This document shows, one piece after another, positions 9,805 to 19,327 of a DNA stretch of 64,000 bases. The position numbers and the translations under genes were made by a program. This DNA is from Vibrio sp. ES.051 (GTDB lineage Bacteria; Pseudomonadota; Gammaproteobacteria; Enterobacterales; Vibrionaceae). The stretch lies in contig NZ_PDJL01000005.1 of NCBI RefSeq assembly GCF_002563795.1, forward strand, positions 558,001 through 622,000, in the 5' to 3' direction. The notes beneath the pieces were generated by a model that saw nothing but the letters and a program-made list of their open reading frames with translations, ran no database searches and had not been told where the DNA came from. Position 1 is the stretch's first letter; the number at the start of each line of letters is the position of its first letter.

Positions 9805-9836
9805 TGATTAAAACAGAGGCGAGTGTACTCGCCTCT
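9805..9836 (-). terminator. guaB-guaA intercistronic hairpin (attenuator or RNA-stability element)
   Basis: AGAGGCGAGT (9815-9824) pairs almost perfectly with ACTCGCCTCT (9827-9836), giving a very strong stem. On the minus strand it is followed by GTTTTAAT, a weak T tract. It could terminate some guaB transcripts or protect their 3' end, setting the guaB:guaA ratio. Confidence 0.5.
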
Positions 9837-9885
9837 TATTAATGCTTCAAGAAAAAAGCAACCGTTTACGTAAAGCTATTATTAG

Positions 9886-11352
9886 CTAGTTGCCTAAACG
9901 GTAGTTTGGCGCTTCCTTGGTAATTTGAACGTCGTGTACATGAGACTCCTGCATACCCGCACCAGAGATACGAACGAACTCTGCTTTAGTGCGCATATCT
10001 TCGATTGTTGCACTGCCGGTTAACCCCATGCTTGAACGTAGACCACCCATTTGTTGATGTACGATCTCTTTTAGACGACCTTTGTGTGCGATACGGCCTT
10101 CAATGCCTTCTGGTACCAGCTTGTCTGCGGCATTATCAGACTGAAAATAACGGTCTGAAGAACCTTGTGACATGGCACCAAGTGATCCCATTCCACGGTA
10201 AGCTTTGTAAGAACGACCATTATAAAGAATGACTTCGCCCGGTGACTCTTCTGTTCCTGCAAACATAGAACCGACCATTACACAAGATGCGCCTGCAACA
10301 ATTGCTTTACAGATATCACCAGAGAAGCGAATACCACCATCTGCAATCACAGGAATGCCGTACTCGTTCGCCACTTCTGTTGCATCGGCAATTGCCGTAA
10401 TTTGAGGAACACCAACCCCAGTTACAATACGAGTCGTACAGATAGAACCAGGACCGATACCCACTTTCACGGCGCTTACGCCAGCTTCAATTAGGGCTTT
10501 AGCACCAGCCCCCGTAGCAACATTACCCCCGATGATGTCTAAATCTGGGTACGCGGCGCGAGTTTCACGAATTCGAGTTAGAACACCTTCAGAGTGACCG
10601 TGTGAAGAGTCAATCAGTAGTACGTCAACGCCCGCTTCAACTAATGCGGCTACTCGTTCTTCGTTACCAGCTCCAGCACCAACGGCTGCACCAACACGTA
10701 GACGACCACGTTCATCTTTACATGAATTTGGTTTACGTTCCGCTTTATGGAAGTCTTTTGCCGTGATCATACCGGTCAATTGAAACTCATCGTTCACAAC
10801 CAGCACTTTCTCCACGCGAGCTTCGTGCATTTTCTCTTGCACTTCTTCACGTGTTGCACCTTCTTTAATTGCCGCCAGTTTTTCTTTTGGCGTCATTACT
10901 GAAGAGACTTTCTTAGAAAGGTCTGTCACAAAACGAACATCACGGCCAGTAATGATACCGACAAGCTCATGGCTTTCAGTCACGACAGGGAAGCCTGCAA
11001 AGCCATGTTTCTCGGTTAGTGCGACAACATCCGCAATCGTTGCATCTGGATTGACCGTTACCGCATCAGTCACCATACCAGCTTCGAATTTCTTTACTTT
11101 ACGAACTTCGGCAGCTTGCTGCTCGATAGACATGTTCTTATGGATAAAGCCAATGCCACCTTCCTGCGCAAGTGCGATAGCTAGACGGGCTTCCGTCACA
11201 GTATCCATCGACGCAGAAATCATCGGAATATTCAGGGTGATATTTTTCGTCAGCTGAGTGCGAAGATCAGCTGTGTTTGGGAGAACGGTGGAGTGTGCTG
11301 GCACCAGGAGTACGTCATCGAATGTCAGCGCTTCTTTGGCAATTCTTAGCAT
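9886..11352 (-). CDS. guaB: inosine-5'-monophosphate dehydrogenase
   Basis: Oxidises IMP to XMP with NAD+, the committed step toward GMP. From the ATG at 11352 the product is 488 residues, the usual length, starting [20 protein letters not shown] longer in-frame start at 11400 would add 16 unconserved residues and is rejected. The catalytic cysteine is C305 in [10 protein letters not shown] pair of CBS domains lies at about 93-205. The flap region ([20 protein letters not shown]) is intact. It is the first gene of guaBA. Its promoter at 11468-11496 contains a PurR-like operator, which implies repression by hypoxanthine or guanine. Confidence 0.98.
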   Translation of the reverse strand: MLRIAKEALTFDDVLLVPAHSTVLPNTADLRTQLTKNITLNIPMISASMDTVTEARLAIALAQEGGIGFIHKNMSIEQQAAEVRKVKKFEAGMVTDAVTVNPDATIADVVALTEKHGFAGFPVVTESHELVGIITGRDVRFVTDLSKKVSSVMTPKEKLAAIKEGATREEVQEKMHEARVEKVLVVNDEFQLTGMITAKDFHKAERKPNSCKDERGRLRVGAAVGAGAGNEERVAALVEAGVDVLLIDSSHGHSEGVLTRIRETRAAYPDLDIIGGNVATGAGAKALIEAGVSAVKVGIGPGSICTTRIVTGVGVPQITAIADATEVANEYGIPVIADGGIRFSGDICKAIVAGASCVMVGSMFAGTEESPGEVILYNGRSYKAYRGMGSLGAMSQGSSDRYFQSDNAADKLVPEGIEGRIAHKGRLKEIVHQQMGGLRSSMGLTGSATIEDMRTKAEFVRISGAGMQESHVHDVQITKEAPNYRLGN

Positions 11353-11467
11353 TTGCAATATCTCACAATTAGAGGAGTAAAAAGAACAATCCAATCTCAT
11401 CGTTTCGCATAATGAGGGTAACTAGTTTTAAGTAACCAATTACATTTGGATTAGATATTGCGGAGGG

Positions 11468-11496
11468 ATTATACGTTTAACGCAATCGCTTGACCA
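11468..11496 (-). promoter_or_regulatory. predicted sigma-70 promoter of guaBA
   Basis: On the minus strand the -10 hexamer is TATAAT (11468-11473). TGGTCA (11491-11496) is a fair -35 at 17-bp spacing. The 5' leader would be about 110 nt. Confidence 0.6.
11480..11495 (-). promoter_or_regulatory. candidate PurR operator in the guaBA promoter
   Basis: ACGCAATCGCTTGACC keeps the full GCAANCGNTT core of the PurR consensus and matches 10 of its 12 defined positions. It occupies the spacer and -35 of the predicted guaB promoter, where a repressor would block polymerase. In E. coli guaBA is a PurR target; binding here is inferred. Confidence 0.5.
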
Positions 11497-11517
11497 CAAA
11501 TTTTTTACTTTTTTTTC

Positions 11518-11545
11518 TTGCAATCACCCCCTTGCTATGTATTAT
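11518..11545 (+). promoter_or_regulatory. predicted promoter of xseA
   Basis: TTGCAA (11518-11523) and TATTAT (11540-11545) are spaced by 16 bp, about 40 bp before the xseA GTG start. The region is divergent from the guaB promoter. Confidence 0.45.
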
Positions 11546-11585
11546 ATTGCGGCTAATTTCCATATTCACGTCTAAGAGATTAGCT

Positions 11586-12917
11586 GTGCTCTCCAAGACC
11601 AATCAAAACATCTTTACTGTTTCTCGTCTCAACGCAGAAGTTCGTTTACTCCTTGAAAACGAAATGGGGATCGTTTGGCTCGTCGGAGAGATATCCAACT
11701 TTTCAGCTCCTGTCTCTGGTCACTGGTACCTCACTCTTAAAGATTCTCGCGCTCAAGTTAAATGTGCCATGTTCCGTGGTAACAATCGCCGTGTGACTTT
11801 CAAACCTGTAAATGGTAATCAAGTCCTAGTAAAAGCTCGCCTGTCTCTTTATGAGCCTCGCGGTGACTACCAATTGATCATCGAAAGCATGCAACCGGAA
11901 GGTGATGGCCGTCTTCAGCAAGAGTTTGAAGAGCTGAAAATGAAGCTTGCTGCAGAAGGGTTGTTCGCGCAAACCAATAAACAGCTTTTGCCTGAGCATC
12001 CAAAACGAGTTGGTGTGATCACCTCGAAAACTGGTGCCGCGCTTTACGACATCTTAGACGTATTGAAACGCCGTGATCCTTCCCTACCCGTTGTGATTTA
12101 CCCGACAGTGGTGCAAGGTGAAGAAGCTGCCATTCAAATTGCACAAGCGATTGGTCGCGCCAACAGCCGTGATGAATGTGATGTGCTAATTATGGGCCGC
12201 GGGGGCGGTTCATTAGAAGATTTATGGTGTTTTAACAACGAGATATTAGCTCGCACGATTGCAGCAAGCCAAATTCCTATTATTAGCGCCGTTGGACATG
12301 AAGTAGACGTGACAATAGCCGATTTTGTCGCCGATGTACGCGCGCCTACCCCATCAGCAGCCGCTGAGCTAGTCAGCCGTGACAACAGCCACAAAGATCA
12401 AGCTTTAGTTACTCGCCAACATAAGTTAGCAAGCGCGATGCGTTACTACCTAGCACAACAAAAGCAGCAATCTGCGCAATTAATGCACCGTTTAGAGCGA
12501 CAGCACCCAAGCTACCGCTTGCAACGTCAGACGCAACAGTTAGATGAGTTAGACATGCGCTTACAGCGAGCAATGCGTCGTTTTATTGCTTTGCGCCAAC
12601 AGAGCGTCGAGCGTCGACATTACCGGCTGCAATTGAATTCTCCTGTAACACGCCTTGGCGAGCAGAAGTCCAAATTAGAGCGTGTTGAGCAAAAGCTGAT
12701 GGATGCTATGGATCGCAAGTTACTGACAATGCGCCATCAACTTGCGATGGCCGCAGAAAAACTGGATACCGTCAGTCCGCTGGCCACATTAAAGCGCGGC
12801 TACTCGATCACTCAAACAGAGCAAGGTAAGGTGGTCACTCAAGCTTCAGATGTAAAAGCGAGTGAGGTATTAATCACCCGTTTAGCCGAAGGCGAAATTC
12901 GCTCTACGGTTAACTAA
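11586..12917 (+). CDS. xseA: exodeoxyribonuclease VII large subunit
   Basis: 443 residues from a GTG at 11586, preceded by AAGAG. The longer in-frame ATG at 11490 would add a hydrophobic stretch absent from the family and runs through the promoter. XseA with XseB forms exonuclease VII, which degrades single-stranded DNA in both directions. The N-terminal OB fold begins [19 protein letters not shown] and continues with [20 protein letters not shown]. The catalytic core has [28 protein letters not shown] and [19 protein letters not shown]. Then come a long coiled-coil (about 290-400) and a C-terminal GYSIT element. It converges on yfgJ with only 11 bp between stop codons and no terminator. Confidence 0.96.
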   Translation: MLSKTNQNIFTVSRLNAEVRLLLENEMGIVWLVGEISNFSAPVSGHWYLTLKDSRAQVKCAMFRGNNRRVTFKPVNGNQVLVKARLSLYEPRGDYQLIIESMQPEGDGRLQQEFEELKMKLAAEGLFAQTNKQLLPEHPKRVGVITSKTGAALYDILDVLKRRDPSLPVVIYPTVVQGEEAAIQIAQAIGRANSRDECDVLIMGRGGGSLEDLWCFNNEILARTIAASQIPIISAVGHEVDVTIADFVADVRAPTPSAAAELVSRDNSHKDQALVTRQHKLASAMRYYLAQQKQQSAQLMHRLERQHPSYRLQRQTQQLDELDMRLQRAMRRFIALRQQSVERRHYRLQLNSPVTRLGEQKSKLERVEQKLMDAMDRKLLTMRHQLAMAAEKLDTVSPLATLKRGYSITQTEQGKVVTQASDVKASEVLITRLAEGEIRSTVN

Positions 12918-12928
12918 TCCGATTTTAG

Positions 12929-13153
12929 TTAATTGATTTTCTGGAACTCAAACCAAACACGCGATTTTGATTTGAGTTCACTGCATGTATTGCAAAAATA
13001 ACTGGCGGCTCCACAGGCTTGTAGCTTCTCTAATTCTGCTTCACAATCGGGGCAAAATCCTACTTTTTTGAAGCCTGACTCACACTGGCTACAGTAGTAT
13101 TGGCCTGTCCATTCCAATTCGACGTTACAAGTCGGGCAAACATTCTGCTGCAT
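12929..13153 (-). CDS. yfgJ: zinc-ribbon protein, YfgJ family
   Basis: Small cytosolic protein of 74 residues with four CxxC knuckles (CPTC, CSQC, CPDC, CNTC), enough for two zinc ribbons. Its function is unknown. It fits the E. coli YfgJ family, and E. coli also places yfgJ between der and xseA. The ATG at 13153 (MQQNVCPTC) is preferred because GGAAAG lies just upstream; the ATG at 13165 would add four residues. The 363 bp upstream of it contain the crtS candidate. In V. cholerae the gene beside crtS (VC0765 as I recall) is this one. Confidence 0.85.
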   Translation of the reverse strand: MQQNVCPTCNVELEWTGQYYCSQCESGFKKVGFCPDCEAELEKLQACGAASYFCNTCSELKSKSRVWFEFQKIN

Positions 13154-13165
13154 ATCACTTTCCAT

Positions 13166-13516
13166 CAGTTTATTTGTGCTTCTATTCTATACCTAAATAA
13201 CCACACAATCTGTGGTTCAGCACGAGTACTCTAACCCTACACCTTGAAGCGATTTGAGTATCGTATTTTCCACGTTGAACGTCACCACCGCTCTAGCTGG
13301 CTTTGGTTACCATCCATAGTTTCGATTCAAAAAGATCCTGTTCTGATCATCTGATATTTACTCTTTGATCAGCGATCACCTATTAAAAGAATATTTATAT
13401 AACCACTCACCGAAAGCATAAGTTACATATTCTGCATTTCGATTTAAAGCAATATTAATGTCTATTAACTAATTTTAAATCAATACTTTTTAGAACTTTA
13501 TAAAAAGATCCATTCC
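13166..13516. other. crtS: candidate crtS (chromosome 2 replication-triggering site)
   Basis: This 351-bp gap has no credible ORF. It lies between the zinc-ribbon gene and the alanyl-tRNA editing gene, the position described for crtS in V. cholerae (between VC764 and VC765, about 150 bp). Replication of crtS there triggers firing of chromosome 2 through RctB. Within it, four GATC (Dam) sites fall in 44 bp (13334, 13345, 13367, 13374). Two TGATCA palindromes sit 22 bp apart. On the minus strand TGATCAAAGAGT (13360-13371) and ATGATCAG (13343-13350) resemble the ATGATCA core I recall for RctB iterons. A CCACA/TGTGG hairpin is at 13201-13215. The region also holds the yfgJ promoter. The call rests on synteny; exact borders are unknown. 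Confidence 0.7.
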
Positions 13517-14401
13517 CTACAAGAGAGCCTTTACATCGGTGTGCATTTCAATCGTTTGAGAGTCGAGTTCAACTAACCTTACCTGAATAGAACCAAACGC
13601 CTTCAAATGGCTTGAATGCGTGCCACCACAAGGGATGACAGCAATTTCGTCTTCCCCTAAGTCACACTTCCAATAACGTGAATCCGTCAAGTTATCACCA
13701 TGACAGTCTATAACAATCGCCTCATCACGCTGAAGCCAGTTATGAAGTTGGACATTCACCTTCAGCGTGATATCTTGAAGGTCCTCTAGCATATTTGCAC
13801 TGTTTAACCCTCTTTTACGGAGTGTTTTACCTAAACGATACGTATCTAGACATTTATCCGGTGTGACAAAACTGCTGACTTGCGCGTAGCTATTAAAATC
13901 ATAGTGACCGTGAGGATCTTTACGGTCTGCGTCCTTTCGCCAGTAGTCTTCCGCTAATACTTTATTTAAAGCCAAGTAAGCGAGGTGTCCCGCACTATGA
14001 CCTCGACTGAGTGCCTGTTGGTGCTCTTTATCAACTTCTAACTCAATGCTATCACCAACCTTAACCAAGTCAGTGTGAGCTAACACATGCACGACGACAA
14101 ACGTCCAGTCGTGTGCATCTCGTTTTACCGGAATAGACGAGCACACATAGAGCTCCCCTGTCGCAACTTCAATAGCGCCAACTTGGCAGTCCATCACTTC
14201 ATAAGTAAGACCATTGGCTTTTAAAAAACCTTTATCTGCTGGGTGATCAGGCCAAATATGGCTAACAGGATGAAAAGGGGTTAGATCAGAAACGATATAA
14301 GTCACATCATTTGTCGATTTAACAAGTTGTACTTGTACTTCTAAATGCCAGGTTTGGTGACAAAAACGGATTTTTGTTGCTTTGATAGTCATGTTTGTCA
14401 T
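13517..14401 (-). CDS. alanyl-tRNA editing protein, AlaX-like
   Basis: 294 residues, homologous to the editing domain of alanyl-tRNA synthetase. Such free-standing proteins hydrolyse Ser-tRNA(Ala) or Gly-tRNA(Ala) in the cytosol. The zinc ligands are visible: HSAGH (HxxxH, about residues 136-140) and CGGTHSSH (CxxxH, about 258-265). The N-terminal half corresponds to the beta-barrel part of the domain (SDLTPFHPVSHIWPDHPADKG). The start may be 14401 or the ATG at 14392, since both are near a modest AAGAAG site. It lies downstream of der after a strong terminator and is read alone. Its 3' end borders the crtS interval. Confidence 0.85.
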   Translation of the reverse strand: MTNMTIKATKIRFCHQTWHLEVQVQLVKSTNDVTYIVSDLTPFHPVSHIWPDHPADKGFLKANGLTYEVMDCQVGAIEVATGELYVCSSIPVKRDAHDWTFVVVHVLAHTDLVKVGDSIELEVDKEHQQALSRGHSAGHLAYLALNKVLAEDYWRKDADRKDPHGHYDFNSYAQVSSFVTPDKCLDTYRLGKTLRKRGLNSANMLEDLQDITLKVNVQLHNWLQRDEAIVIDCHGDNLTDSRYWKCDLGEDEIAVIPCGGTHSSHLKAFGSIQVRLVELDSQTIEMHTDVKALL

Positions 14402-14410
14402 TACTTCTTA

Positions 14411-14445
14411 TATAAAAAAATACCCAAGTAGAGACTTGGGTATTT
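14411..14445 (-). terminator. rho-independent terminator of der
   Basis: A 12-bp stem (AAATACCCAAGT, 14418-14429, with its complement at 14434-14445) and a 4-nt loop are followed by a T run on the minus strand. Confidence 0.85.
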
Positions 14446-14453
14446 GAGTTCAA

Positions 14454-15950
14454 TTACTTGTTGCGGTTTTTCACCGCAGACATCATACGCTTGCGTTTAC
14501 GTTCTTGAGACAGCGTAAGCTTGTTCGTACGGTTCTCGTATGGGTTGTCGCTGTTGTGGAAGTTAATGCGAATCGGTGTCCCCATTATTTCCAGAGATTT
14601 ACGGAAGTAGTTCATCAGATAGCGTTTATACGAATCTGGTAATTCACGAACCATGTTACCGTGAATTACCACGATCGGTGGGTTGTAACCACCTGCGTGT
14701 GCGTATTTTAGTTTAATACGGCGACCGCGAACCATAGGTGGTTGGTGATCATCCACTGCCATCTTCATGATACGCGTCAGAACTGAGGTACCAACGCGAG
14801 TCGTCGCAGACTTATATGCCTCTTGAATAGACTCGAACAAGTGCCCAACACCAGTACCATGTAATGCTGAAATAAAGTGAATACGTGCAAAGTCAACAAA
14901 GCCTAGACGACGGTCTAGCTCTTTCTTCACATTTTCTTTCACTTCACTATCTAAGCCATCCCACTTATTAACAGCGATAACAATTGAGCGACCAGCATTC
15001 AGAGCGAAACCTAGTAAGCTCAAGTCTTGATCTGAAATGTTTTCGCGTGCATCAACAACTAATAGCACGACGTTCGCATCTTCTACCGCTTTCAAAGTTT
15101 TAACAACGGAGAACTTCTCAACCGTTTCATTGATGCGGCCACGGCGACGAACACCTGCGGTATCAATTAATACATATTCACGGCCATCACGTTCCATCGG
15201 GATATAAATTGAATCACGCGTGGTGCCTGGCATATCGTACACAACCACACGCTCTTCACCTAAGATACGGTTCGTCAACGTCGATTTACCCACGTTTGGA
15301 CGACCGATGATAGCTAACTTTATCGGCTGATCTTGAAGACGTTGAAACTCTTGCTCGGCCTCTTCTTCTGTGTATTCTTCTGGTTCAATTTCAGCATCTT
15401 CAAATTCTGTCAGATCTTCAATTGCACCTTCTTCAGATTCACTGGTTAGCAAATCATCGAAAAATGGAGACAACGCTCGCTCAAGCAATGCGGTTACACC
15501 ACGACCATGAGCCGCAGCAATTTGGTACATATCTTCTACGCCCAATTGCCAAAAGTCAGCACAAGCCGCATCTGCATCAATACCATCAATTTTATTTACC
15601 ACCAGCATTGCTGGTTTTTCGGCTTTACGTAGGTGCGCCGCGATCGCGGCATCCGAAGGGGTCAGACCTGCACGGCCGTCAACAAGAAACAACACAACAT
15701 CAGCTTCATCAATAGCGGCTAACGACTGTGCTGCCATTTTTGTTTCCACGCCTTCTTCTGTTCCATCAATACCACCAGTATCGATCACAATAAATTCGTG
15801 CTCTTCACCAAGTCTCGCCTGGCCATATTTACGGTCTCGCGTTAGGCCTGGAAAATCCGCGACCAACGCGTCACGGGTACGTGTCAATCGGTTAAATAGT
15901 GTAGATTTACCTACGTTCGGACGCCCTACTAGAGCAACAACAGGTACCAT
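14454..15950 (-). CDS. der: ribosome biogenesis GTPase Der (EngA)
   Basis: 498 residues with tandem GTPase domains, the Der hallmark. Domain 1 has [14 protein letters not shown] (8-21), DTGG and VNKIDG. Domain 2 has [14 protein letters not shown] (about 216-229), [10 protein letters not shown] and VNKWDG. An acidic linker joins them (about 165-205). The C-terminal KH-like domain (about 385-480) ends in a basic [14 protein letters not shown] tail. Der assembles the 50S ribosomal subunit and is essential. The gene lies 167 bp downstream of bamB behind a terminator. It probably has its own promoter, and its leader contains a long inverted repeat. Confidence 0.98.
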   Translation of the reverse strand: MVPVVALVGRPNVGKSTLFNRLTRTRDALVADFPGLTRDRKYGQARLGEEHEFIVIDTGGIDGTEEGVETKMAAQSLAAIDEADVVLFLVDGRAGLTPSDAAIAAHLRKAEKPAMLVVNKIDGIDADAACADFWQLGVEDMYQIAAAHGRGVTALLERALSPFFDDLLTSESEEGAIEDLTEFEDAEIEPEEYTEEEAEQEFQRLQDQPIKLAIIGRPNVGKSTLTNRILGEERVVVYDMPGTTRDSIYIPMERDGREYVLIDTAGVRRRGRINETVEKFSVVKTLKAVEDANVVLLVVDARENISDQDLSLLGFALNAGRSIVIAVNKWDGLDSEVKENVKKELDRRLGFVDFARIHFISALHGTGVGHLFESIQEAYKSATTRVGTSVLTRIMKMAVDDHQPPMVRGRRIKLKYAHAGGYNPPIVVIHGNMVRELPDSYKRYLMNYFRKSLEIMGTPIRINFHNSDNPYENRTNKLTLSQERKRKRMMSAVKNRNK

Positions 15951-15980
15951 AACAACCTCTACAATAATCTTTCTTCTGTA

Positions 15981-16034
15981 GTTATAGGTAACGACTTGCT
16001 CGATGCCAGCTCAAACCAGCTCTTTACCTATAAC
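15981..16034 (-). promoter_or_regulatory. inverted repeat in the leader of der
   Basis: GTTATAGGTAA (15981-15991) and its exact complement (16024-16034) flank a 32-nt loop. On the minus strand the loop holds two GAGCTGG copies. The structure ends 30 nt before the der ATG. It could be a leader RNA stem or an operator. Confidence 0.35.
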
Positions 16035-16055
16035 CACGTCAGGGTTAATAAATTC

Positions 16056-16096
16056 AAACAACAAAACGGCTCCTAGCTGTCACCAACCAGGAGCCG
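16056..16096 (-). terminator. rho-independent terminator of bamB
   Basis: CGGCTCCT (16067-16074) pairs with AGGAGCCG (16089-16096). On the minus strand TTTTGTTGTTT follows. Confidence 0.8.
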
Positions 16097-16117
16097 AATG
16101 TGAATTATATCACGTTA

Positions 16118-17278
16118 TTATTCGTTAATGGTTAGTTTCTTTACATCGCCGTTGCGAGTAATAATCACATAACCATCGGATAATAACGTTGGACCAACAG
16201 CAAAACCGCTATCATCGACAAACTGCTGTGCGACGAATTCACCGGTCGAGCGGTCCATCCAGTGTAAATAGCCAAGCGAGTCACCGACGACAAGATAATT
16301 ACCAACAATGACCGGCGCCGTTAACTGACGATGCTCAAGTAAACTATTTTTCCACAATTCTGTACCGCTGCGGGAGTCAACTGCGACAAGATGATCTTTT
16401 TCAGTAATAACGAAAATACGGCTACCATCGGTTGCAATATCAGTCGCTGATGAATAATTACGCTTCCAGAGTGGATTTGCAGAGCGCAGATCGATCGCCA
16501 TCAACTGGCCGTTGTAACCGATGGTAAAAAGAGTACCGCCAAGAACGATAGGAGAAGAGTCGACATCCACTAGGCGATCAATCTCCGTTGCACCTTTTGG
16601 TGTGCCAACTGGCTGTTGCCAAATCAGCTGCCCACGCTCAACAATTGCTGCCGCTAGTCGACCGTTCGCTGTTCCCCAGAAAACACCACCGCCAATCGCA
16701 GTCGGCGTGCTATCACCACGCAAGGTAAGGTTTGGCACCTCGGTGCTTAGCGCCCAACGCTGCTCACCAGTGTCCTTATCAAGTGCTATCAACATACCTC
16801 GGCTGGTATTGACCATGATCAAATTAGAGTCAGCCACAGGCTTAGCCAGAACTTCACCAGCAACTTTCACTCGCCATACTACTTCACCCGTTTCTTGATC
16901 AAGAGAAATGGCCTCACCATTCTCTGAGCCAATGTAAAGGTATCCGTAAGCGGCCGTGATACCACCAGAAAGACGCGCAATCACGTCTTCTTTTAGATTC
17001 ACATGCCAATATGGCTTGCCGTTTTCAGGATCCAGAGCTTTAACTTGACCATCACGACTTGCGACGAATAAGGTGTCATTCGCAAATACTGGAGATAGTT
17101 TAGAGAAGTAATGGTCAACACCATCACCAATCGATGTACTCCATTTACTATTAGGTGTAAATTCACTCTCTACCTGAGGCAATGGGGCCATAACAATGGT
17201 ATCTTTTTCACCAGCACACCCGGCAAGCATTCCCATTGTTAACGCCCCTAACAAGGCTTTCTTAAAGACTCTTTTCAT
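16118..17278 (-). CDS. bamB: outer membrane assembly lipoprotein BamB
   Basis: 386 residues. The signal peptide ends in a lipobox (MLAGC, lipidated C21). It is followed by an eight-bladed beta-propeller made of PQQ-like repeats (for example FVASRDGQVKALDPENGKPYWHVNL and GYLYIGSENGEAISLDQETG, both quoted in part). BamB supports BamA in folding and inserting outer membrane beta-barrels from the periplasmic side. It sits 12 bp after yfgM in the hisS-yfgM-bamB operon, as in E. coli. Confidence 0.97.
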   Translation of the reverse strand: MKRVFKKALLGALTMGMLAGCAGEKDTIVMAPLPQVESEFTPNSKWSTSIGDGVDHYFSKLSPVFANDTLFVASRDGQVKALDPENGKPYWHVNLKEDVIARLSGGITAAYGYLYIGSENGEAISLDQETGEVVWRVKVAGEVLAKPVADSNLIMVNTSRGMLIALDKDTGEQRWALSTEVPNLTLRGDSTPTAIGGGVFWGTANGRLAAAIVERGQLIWQQPVGTPKGATEIDRLVDVDSSPIVLGGTLFTIGYNGQLMAIDLRSANPLWKRNYSSATDIATDGSRIFVITEKDHLVAVDSRSGTELWKNSLLEHRQLTAPVIVGNYLVVGDSLGYLHWMDRSTGEFVAQQFVDDSGFAVGPTLLSDGYVIITRNGDVKKLTINE

Positions 17279-17290
17279 TTAATACGGTCC

Positions 17291-17905
17291 TTATTTCGCC
17301 AAATCGTCCAATTTCATTTGTAGCGTTGGGCTTGCGTCTGCTGCTTGCTGCGCTTCCGTGTACGCTGCGTAAGCGGCATCTTGATCGTCTTGGCGAAGTG
17401 CAATATCCCCGCGAAGTTCAGCAACACGACCGTTCCACGCAGGATCTGTTACTTTACCTAACGTTGCATTTGCGGCGTCAAAGTTACCCATTTCAGTTTC
17501 AATACGAGCAATTCGGTAGCTGATAAGTGGCGATAGCGCTACATCTTGTGTATTACTTTGAGCCCATTTGAGTTGCTCAAGCGCAGCTGAGAGGTCTTGC
17601 GCCTCAACCTGTGCTTTCGCTAATTGCAAGGCAGCCAATACTGAATATTCTTTCGCTTCGCTTGACTCGATAAAAGATTGGACGTCTGCTTGCGCATCAA
17701 CCCCCTTCTCTTGCAACGCGTTCATTGCTGTCGTATAGCTTTGAGAAGCGGTTTCACTCGCCTGAATCACAGAATCCTGGTAATAACGCCAGCCAAATAG
17801 GCCACCTAAGCCAACAACTGCACCGATGATGACGGCTTTACCATTTTCCTTCCACCAGTCTTTAATCGCTTCAACTTGTTGTTCTTCAGTATCGTAAAGT
17901 TCCAC
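17291..17905 (-). CDS. yfgM: SecYEG-associated TPR protein YfgM
   Basis: 204 residues. A short cytosolic N-terminus (EEQQVEAIKDWWKENGK) is followed by one membrane segment at about 24-42 (AVIIGAVVGLGGLFGWRYY). A periplasmic alpha-helical TPR domain continues to the C-terminus (ELRGDIALRQDDQDAAYAAY). YfgM binds the SecYEG translocon with PpiD and helps hand over periplasmic chaperone clients. It lies between hisS and bamB, as in other gammaproteobacteria. Confidence 0.95.
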   Translation of the reverse strand: MELYDTEEQQVEAIKDWWKENGKAVIIGAVVGLGGLFGWRYYQDSVIQASETASQSYTTAMNALQEKGVDAQADVQSFIESSEAKEYSVLAALQLAKAQVEAQDLSAALEQLKWAQSNTQDVALSPLISYRIARIETEMGNFDAANATLGKVTDPAWNGRVAELRGDIALRQDDQDAAYAAYTEAQQAADASPTLQMKLDDLAK

Positions 17906-17964
17906 TTCCTGTCCTCTTAAAACATGTAAATGGCAGCTTAACCGCCATTGTTCCTATTTCGCTT

Positions 17965-17988
17965 AAAGGCTCCACATTTGGGAGCCTT
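17965..17988 (-). terminator. hairpin between hisS and yfgM, weak terminator
   Basis: AAGGCTCC (17966-17973) pairs with GGAGCCTT (17981-17988). No real T run follows on the minus strand, so it may only weaken read-through within the 127-bp hisS-yfgM gap or mark an RNA-processing site. Confidence 0.4.
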
Positions 17989-18032
17989 AGTTTACGAACT
18001 AGGATGTAATTTTTGCTAGCTTACTAAAAGCC

Positions 18033-19301
18033 TTAAATTAATGCTGCGATCTTTTCGGCAACTTCGGCCTGATTGTAAGTTTCTTGCTCACCACCAGCCA
18101 AGTCTTTCAGTACTACGGTATTATCCGCCACTTCGTTTTCGCCCAGAACCAATGCTACAACAGCACCAACCTTGTCTGCGCGTTTAAACTGTTTCTTGAA
18201 GTTACCGCCACCGAAGTGATTCATCACACGAACGCCTGGGATAGACTCACGAAGCTGTTCTGCTAGCTTCATTCCTGCCATCATGGTGCCTTCGCCTGCT
18301 GTTACTACGTACACGTCAACACTGCGACGAACATCTGTCAGTTCCAACGTTTCTAACATCAGTACTAGACGCTCTAAGCCCATGGCAAAGCCAACTGCTG
18401 GTGTTGGTTTACCCCCTAATTGCTCTACAAGACCGTCGTAACGACCACCACCACATACTGTGCCTTGAGCACCTAGGCTCTCAGTGATCCACTCAAATAC
18501 CGTGCGGTTGTAGTAGTCCAAGCCACGAACAAGACGCTCGTTGACTGTGTATTCGATGCCTGCTGCATCAAGAAGTTCACACAGACCGGTAAAATGTTGC
18601 TTAGATTCTTCATCTAAGTGGTCAGAAAGGCGGGGAGCATCACCTAAAATCGCTTGTACGTCTGGGTTTTTAGTATCAAGAACACGCAACGGATTGGTAT
18701 GCATACGGCGTTTACAATCATCATCCAGAATATCCATATGCTGCTCTAGGAATTCGATCAGTGCTGTACGGTAGTTCGTTCGTGCTTCTAGCGAGCCAAT
18801 TGAGTTCAGTTCGAGGCGCACATGTTTCTCAATGCCTAACTCGCGCCACAGACGTGCCGTCATCATAATAAGTTCTGCGTCAACGTCTGGACCGTTGAGG
18901 CCAAACACTTCCACGCCACATTGGTGGAACTGACGGTAACGTCCTTTTTGCGGACGTTCATGACGGAACATAGGGCCCATGTACCACAAACGTTGTTCTT
19001 GGTTGTAAAGTAACCCGTTTTCAATCCCAGCTCGCACACAACCCGCCGTCCCTTCTGGACGAAGAGTTAGGCTGTCACCATTGCGATCTTCGAAGGTATA
19101 CATCTCTTTTTCAACCACATCGGTCACTTCACCAATGGCGCGGCTAAATAGGTGTGTCATCTCAACGATTGGCATGCGCACTTCGTTATAACCGTATGCG
19201 CTAACTACATTTTTTACTGTGTTTTCTAGTTTCTGCCACAGTGGCGACTGAGTTGGGAGGCAGTCGTTCATACCTCGAATTGCTTGAATTGTTTTTGCCA
19301 C
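18033..19301 (-). CDS. hisS: histidyl-tRNA synthetase
   Basis: 422 residues, the normal length. Class IIa synthetase that charges tRNA(His). Motif 2 ([17 protein letters not shown]), the histidine-specific motifs [15 protein letters not shown] and [15 protein letters not shown], motif 3 ([10 protein letters not shown]) and the C-terminal anticodon-binding domain (about 325-422) are all present. It is the fourth cistron of the rodZ-ispG-hisS run, 26 bp after ispG. Confidence 0.98.
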   Translation of the reverse strand: MAKTIQAIRGMNDCLPTQSPLWQKLENTVKNVVSAYGYNEVRMPIVEMTHLFSRAIGEVTDVVEKEMYTFEDRNGDSLTLRPEGTAGCVRAGIENGLLYNQEQRLWYMGPMFRHERPQKGRYRQFHQCGVEVFGLNGPDVDAELIMMTARLWRELGIEKHVRLELNSIGSLEARTNYRTALIEFLEQHMDILDDDCKRRMHTNPLRVLDTKNPDVQAILGDAPRLSDHLDEESKQHFTGLCELLDAAGIEYTVNERLVRGLDYYNRTVFEWITESLGAQGTVCGGGRYDGLVEQLGGKPTPAVGFAMGLERLVLMLETLELTDVRRSVDVYVVTAGEGTMMAGMKLAEQLRESIPGVRVMNHFGGGNFKKQFKRADKVGAVVALVLGENEVADNTVVLKDLAGGEQETYNQAEVAEKIAALI

Positions 19302-19327
19302 AATACTTACCGTAATTATCGTTGAGA

